From Helicobacteraceae bacterium (GTDB lineage Bacteria; Campylobacterota; Campylobacteria; Campylobacterales; Sulfurimonadaceae), in NCBI GenBank assembly GCA_015488855.1, contig WFMY01000171.1, forward strand, positions 1-24,637: a stretch of DNA of 24,637 nucleotides, read 5' to 3'. This document shows positions 21,766 through 24,637 of this stretch, one piece after another. How positions within the stretch are numbered: the first letter of the stretch is position 1; every line of letters starts with the position of its first letter. The position numbers were made by a program, and so were the translations under genes. The notes below the pieces were generated by a model. It was not told the origin of the DNA and searched no databases. It saw only the letters and a list, made by a program, of their open reading frames with translations.

Positions 21766-23097
21766 TTATAAGATATATCGAGAGAGATCATCATCATCTA
21801 CAACAGTGTCAAGTTTTTCATGGACTAAGTCGGCGGTGATGATAAACTCTTTATCTTTATACTCATCTGCTATAAAACTTATATCTTCTAGGATGCGTTC
21901 AAGTACGGTATGTAAACGACGCGCACCTATGTCTTCTGTGATTTCATTGGCTCTGTGTGCTAGTTTTGCGATAGCCTTCACCGCGTCATCTTCAAAAATC
22001 AACTCCATACCTTCAACGCTCATGAGTGCTTGGTACTGTACTAAGAGAGAGTTCTTTGTCTGAGTAAGTATCTGATAAAGCGTATCTTCGGTAAGACTTT
22101 CTAACTCCACTCGAAGTGGAAAACGACCTTGAAGTTCTGGGATTAAGTCGCTTGGTTTACTTACATGAAATGCACCCGCAGCGATAAAAAGTATATGGTC
22201 TGTGTTAATAACACCATATTTTGTAGTAATGCTGCTTCCCTCAACTATAGGAAGCAGGTCTCGTTGCACTCCCTCTTTTGATGGGTCATTCCTTCCTGCA
22301 GATTTTTCACTAAGTGCGATTTTGTCTATCTCATCTAAAAAGATGATGCCACCATTTTCAGCACGCTTAAGAGCTTCTGTATGGATAGAATTTGCATCTA
22401 TAAGTTTAGACACAGCTTCTGCTTGGAGCATTATTTTTGCATCTTTAACACTGAGTTCTTTTTTCTTTTCATCCTTGCTCATTTGGGCAAAAACTTTTGA
22501 AAATGATTCTTGTACTTTTAGCATTTCTGGTGGTAGGTTGCTATCAGCAAACTCGACTTGGATGTTTGTGTCTATCTCTATCTCGATGATTTTATCGTCC
22601 ATCTCACCAGATTCAACTTTTGTCTCCATCCCTTGAAGAAGTCTTTGGTAATCCTCTTTTTTTGATTCGCTTGCACTTTCAGGGAGAGGTGGCAGAAGCT
22701 TTTCAACAATCTTATTTAAGACATAGTTTTGTATTTTTTCTTGATTTTCTTTCTCTTTTTCAGTTCTAACTATACTGATAGAGTTGACAACTAAGTCTCG
22801 CACCATAGACTCAACATCTCTACCAACAAAACCAACTTCTGTATATTTTGATGCTTCAACTTTGATAAAGGGTACGCTCATCATATTTGCAAGGCGTCTT
22901 GATATTTCAGTCTTACCAACACCGGTTGAACCTATCATAAGGATGTTTTTCGGAGTAATCTCGCGTTGCATCTCAGAATCTAGTTGCATTCTTCTGTATC
23001 TAGTTCTTAGTGCGAGTGCTATAGTTTTTTTGGCATCATTTTGGCTGATGACATATTTGTCTAAGTATTCAACTATCTCTTTTGGGGTTAAATTCAA
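21766..23097 (-). CDS. hslU: HslU, ATPase subunit of the HslUV protease
   Basis: 443 residues, the usual length. Clp/Hsp100 unfoldase with N-terminal LTPKEIVEYLDKYVISQNDAKK, Walker A GSTGVGKTE (56-64), the pore loop region KVEASKYTEVGFVGRDVESMVRDL, a helical I-domain (about 110-230), Walker B GIIFLDEIDKIA (about 250), sensor GRFPLRVELE and the C-terminal tail DLSRYIL that docks into HslV. The hexamer unfolds proteins and feeds them to HslV in the cytoplasm. The start is a TTG directly after the hslV TAA; GAGGA seven bases upstream, inside the end of hslV, supports it, and it makes the first residues fit the family. Confidence 0.96.
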   Translation of the reverse strand: MNLTPKEIVEYLDKYVISQNDAKKTIALALRTRYRRMQLDSEMQREITPKNILMIGSTGVGKTEISRRLANMMSVPFIKVEASKYTEVGFVGRDVESMVRDLVVNSISIVRTEKEKENQEKIQNYVLNKIVEKLLPPLPESASESKKEDYQRLLQGMETKVESGEMDDKIIEIEIDTNIQVEFADSNLPPEMLKVQESFSKVFAQMSKDEKKKELSVKDAKIMLQAEAVSKLIDANSIHTEALKRAENGGIIFLDEIDKIALSEKSAGRNDPSKEGVQRDLLPIVEGSSITTKYGVINTDHILFIAAGAFHVSKPSDLIPELQGRFPLRVELESLTEDTLYQILTQTKNSLLVQYQALMSVEGMELIFEDDAVKAIAKLAHRANEITEDIGARRLHTVLERILEDISFIADEYKDKEFIITADLVHEKLDTVVDDDDLSRYIL

Positions 23098-23637
23098 TTA
23101 TGAGTCCTCTAAAGTTAATGTTTTAATATTATGATTTGTATAGATGCATAGGTCTGCTGCGATATGAAGGGATTCTTTGACCAGTTCTTCTTCATCTAAA
23201 CTTGCATGTTTTTTGAGTGCTCGTGCAGCTGAAATAGCGTAGTTTCCACCACTTCCGATAGAGGCTATCTCACCATCTTCAGGCTCTACTACATCCCCAT
23301 TCCCAGTGAGAATGAAGATATGTTCTTGGTTGAGCACTATCATCATAGCTTCTAACCTGCGAAGAACTTTGTCTTTTCTCCATGCTTTAGAAAACTCAAT
23401 GACAGATTTCAGTATATCACCTTTTTTGTCTTCTAAAAAATCTTCAAACATATCAAAAAGGTTAAAGGCATCTGCTGTACTTCCAGCAAAACCTGCAAGA
23501 ATTTTCCCTTTATGAAGGGTACGGATTTTAGTCGCATTGCTTTTTAAAACAGAATCTCCAAAAGTAACTTGACCATCTCCACCTATGACAGCTTTGTTCT
23601 TGCCTTTGTAAGCAAGTATTGTTGTAGCATCAAACAT
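23098..23637 (-). CDS. hslV: HslV, proteolytic subunit of the HslUV protease
   Basis: 179 residues. A proteasome-beta-type threonine peptidase with TTILAYKGKNKAVIGGDGQVTFG at the start, LAGFAGSTADAFNLFDMFE, and SIGSGGNYAISAARAL near the end. The catalytic threonine would be Thr5 or Thr6, exposed after removal of MFDA; the short leader differs from the MTT- start of E. coli HslV and is typical for this phylum to my knowledge. Twelve subunits form two stacked hexameric rings. Start ATG follows AAGGGG, 12 nt after rplI; hslU follows with no gap. Confidence 0.96.
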   Translation of the reverse strand: MFDATTILAYKGKNKAVIGGDGQVTFGDSVLKSNATKIRTLHKGKILAGFAGSTADAFNLFDMFEDFLEDKKGDILKSVIEFSKAWRKDKVLRRLEAMMIVLNQEHIFILTGNGDVVEPEDGEIASIGSGGNYAISAARALKKHASLDEEELVKESLHIAADLCIYTNHNIKTLTLEDS

Positions 23638-23649
23638 TAAACCCCTTTT

Positions 23650-24096
23650 TTATTCGCCCTGAACATCCACATGGATTGTTCCATGAAGACCATGCCCAAG
23701 TTTAAAGTCTAAGTCATGCTCACCAATAGTTTTAATAGCAGACTTTTCATTGATATGTTTTTTATCAATCTCAATTCCATGTTGCTCTTGAAGTGCATGT
23801 GCTATCTCATCTTTAGTGACCGAACCAAAAAGGTGACCTTTTGTGCCTAGTTTTTTTGTGATAACGATCTCTGCTTTGTCAAGTTGCTCAGCAATAACTT
23901 TTAATGCAGCTACCTCTTTTTCAAGGTCCTGTGCAACTATGAGTTCATCTTTAGCATGTTGTTCTAGTATCTCAGGTGTTGCAGCTCTTGCAAATCCTTT
24001 TGCTATAAGAAAGTTTTTGCCATAACCATCTTTGACCTCTTTTACCTCACCTTTTTTTCCAAGGCTTTTTACATCTTTTATAAGTAAAACTTTCAT
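23650..24096 (-). CDS. rplI: 50S ribosomal protein bL9
   Basis: 148 residues, the standard size. N-terminal rRNA-binding domain MKVLLIKDVKSLGKKGEVKEV with the family signature GYGKNFLIAKGFA, a long connecting helix (about 40-75), and a C-terminal domain (VITKKLGTKGHLFGSVTKDEIAHAL). bL9 sits at the base of the L1 stalk and helps keep reading frame. It is usually next to rpsF/rpsR/dnaB; here it follows an FTR/rhodanese-type gene (1-nt overlap, TAATG) and precedes hslVU. Confidence 0.96.
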   Translation of the reverse strand: MKVLLIKDVKSLGKKGEVKEVKDGYGKNFLIAKGFARAATPEILEQHAKDELIVAQDLEKEVAALKVIAEQLDKAEIVITKKLGTKGHLFGSVTKDEIAHALQEQHGIEIDKKHINEKSAIKTIGEHDLDFKLGHGLHGTIHVDVQGE

Positions 24097-24637
24097 TATC
24101 TTTCAATCTCCCCATCGTATGAAACGATGCCGTGTGTTAAATTTCCTATCTTGTAACCCATATCACTCATAATCCTTGAAACATGAGCACTTCTACTTCC
24201 AACATGACAGTAAACAATGTTTATTGCATCTTTTGAAAGTTGTGCCTCCTCAAGAGATTGGTAAAACGAAGAAGTTGGGATGAGCTTATCTGCACCTTTG
24301 ATGTGACCCATCTGCCATTCCATATGCTCACGAACATCAACAAGTGTAAATTTCACCATACCAAGTTTACGAGCTTCAAGGAGGGCTATAAGCTCATCTC
24401 CGTCAAGTTCTCCTTGATTGAGTAGTGATTCACACTCCTCTTGTGTTAAGCCACGAGAGTGAGTATGTACAGCTTCTTCCATACCCATTTCTACTCTTTT
24501 AGCTTCTGCAAATTCTGGTGTACAATAGATGCCGCAGTGACAAGTCCCATCTTCAGGTATCTCTTTTTCAATAGCAGGCTTACATGGACATATTCTATCA
24601 TCAACGCTTTGTGGTTTCCCATCAACCTCTTCGACCA
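24096..24637 (-). CDS. Ferredoxin-thioredoxin-reductase-like / rhodanese fusion protein (5' end outside window)
   Basis: The frame is open from the window edge to the stop at 24096, giving at least 179 residues. The ATG at 24488 is internal to it. The first visible part has Cys-Pro-Cys (24582-24590), Cys-His-Cys (24534-24542) and one more Cys (24522-24524) in CHCGIYCTPEF, the pattern of the catalytic chain of ferredoxin:thioredoxin reductase, whose first cysteines would lie outside the window. The second part is a rhodanese domain (VKFTLVDVREHMEWQMGHIKGAD) with active-site loop CHVGSRS (Cys codon at 24207-24209). It could pass electrons from a [4Fe-4S]/disulfide site to a persulfide. A separate rhodanese starting at 24488 is possible but not favoured, as no clear ribosome binding site precedes that ATG. 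Confidence 0.75.
   Translation of the reverse strand, partial: VEEVDGKPQSVDDRICPCKPAIEKEIPEDGTCHCGIYCTPEFAEAKRVEMGMEEAVHTHSRGLTQEECESLLNQGELDGDELIALLEARKLGMVKFTLVDVREHMEWQMGHIKGADKLIPTSSFYQSLEEAQLSKDAINIVYCHVGSRSAHVSRIMSDMGYKIGNLTHGIVSYDGEIER

Noticed and set aside
22202..22636. 144-codon plus-strand ORF opposite hslU, and similar opposite-strand ORFs in mshE, mshG and hslV
   Set aside because: They lie entirely within strongly conserved genes, have no ribosome binding sites and give Ser/Ile-rich nonsense proteins.
24096..24488. Stand-alone 130-residue rhodanese
   Set aside because: The frame stays open upstream to the window edge with FTR-type cysteine motifs, and no clear ribosome binding site precedes the ATG at 24488.

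Overview
The window looks like an AT-rich chromosome segment from the phylum Campylobacterota (Epsilonproteobacteria), most like the Sulfurimonas group. The clues are low GC, a Csd4/Csd6-type pair of peptidoglycan carboxypeptidases, a Pal with the variant G-N-C-D-E-W core, an HslV that starts MFDATTILAYKG, and an MTA/SAH nucleosidase of the type this phylum uses for futalosine-route menaquinone. The genus is inferred; no rRNA gene is present to settle it.

Plus-strand half (1-9143). The window opens in the C-terminus of a TolA/TonB-like protein, followed by tolB, pal and cpoB (cell-envelope Tol-Pal system). Next, with its own likely promoter, is a probable operon: a SlyD-like FKBP prolyl isomerase, a degenerate sigma-54-activator-like AAA/Fis protein whose start overlaps slyD, fabD (malonyl-CoA:ACP transacylase), and a free-standing nitrilase-fold amidase resembling the glutaminase domain of NAD synthetase. 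A 205-nt gap packed with inverted repeats leads to mtnN/pfs and a short TtcA-like tRNA thiolation protein lacking one expected cluster cysteine. A small minus-strand TerB-like gene converges on ttcA with a 3-nt gap. It is separated by a divergent promoter region, again rich in hairpins, from yebC.

Minus-strand half (24637 down to 9158). Sixteen genes run in one direction with gaps of at most 19 nt and many 1-8 nt overlaps. In order of transcription they are: a partial ferredoxin-thioredoxin-reductase-like/rhodanese fusion that runs off the window edge, rplI, hslV, hslU, era, a Csd6/Pgp2-like L,D-carboxypeptidase, a Csd4/Pgp1-like zinc carboxypeptidase, and then an MSHA-type pilus (type IV pilus/type II secretion-like) assembly locus. 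The assembly locus follows the classical order mshI-J-K-L-M-N-(extra gene)-E-G. MshI is a fused PilM-PilN protein, MshL is the outer-membrane secretin with a Ser/Asn/Gly-rich linker, MshE is the assembly ATPase and MshG the inner-membrane platform. No pilin or prepilin peptidase gene is present, so the pilus subunits must be encoded elsewhere.

The points most worth a second look are the FTR-rhodanese fusion at the right edge, the joining of ribosomal protein, proteolysis, cell-shape and pilus genes in one uninterrupted run, the unrecognised secreted protein between mshN and mshE, the weakened c-di-GMP-type motifs in MshE, the altered TtcA and activator-like proteins, and the nested palindromes at 6037-6229. 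I found no mobile element, tRNA, rRNA or CRISPR array.
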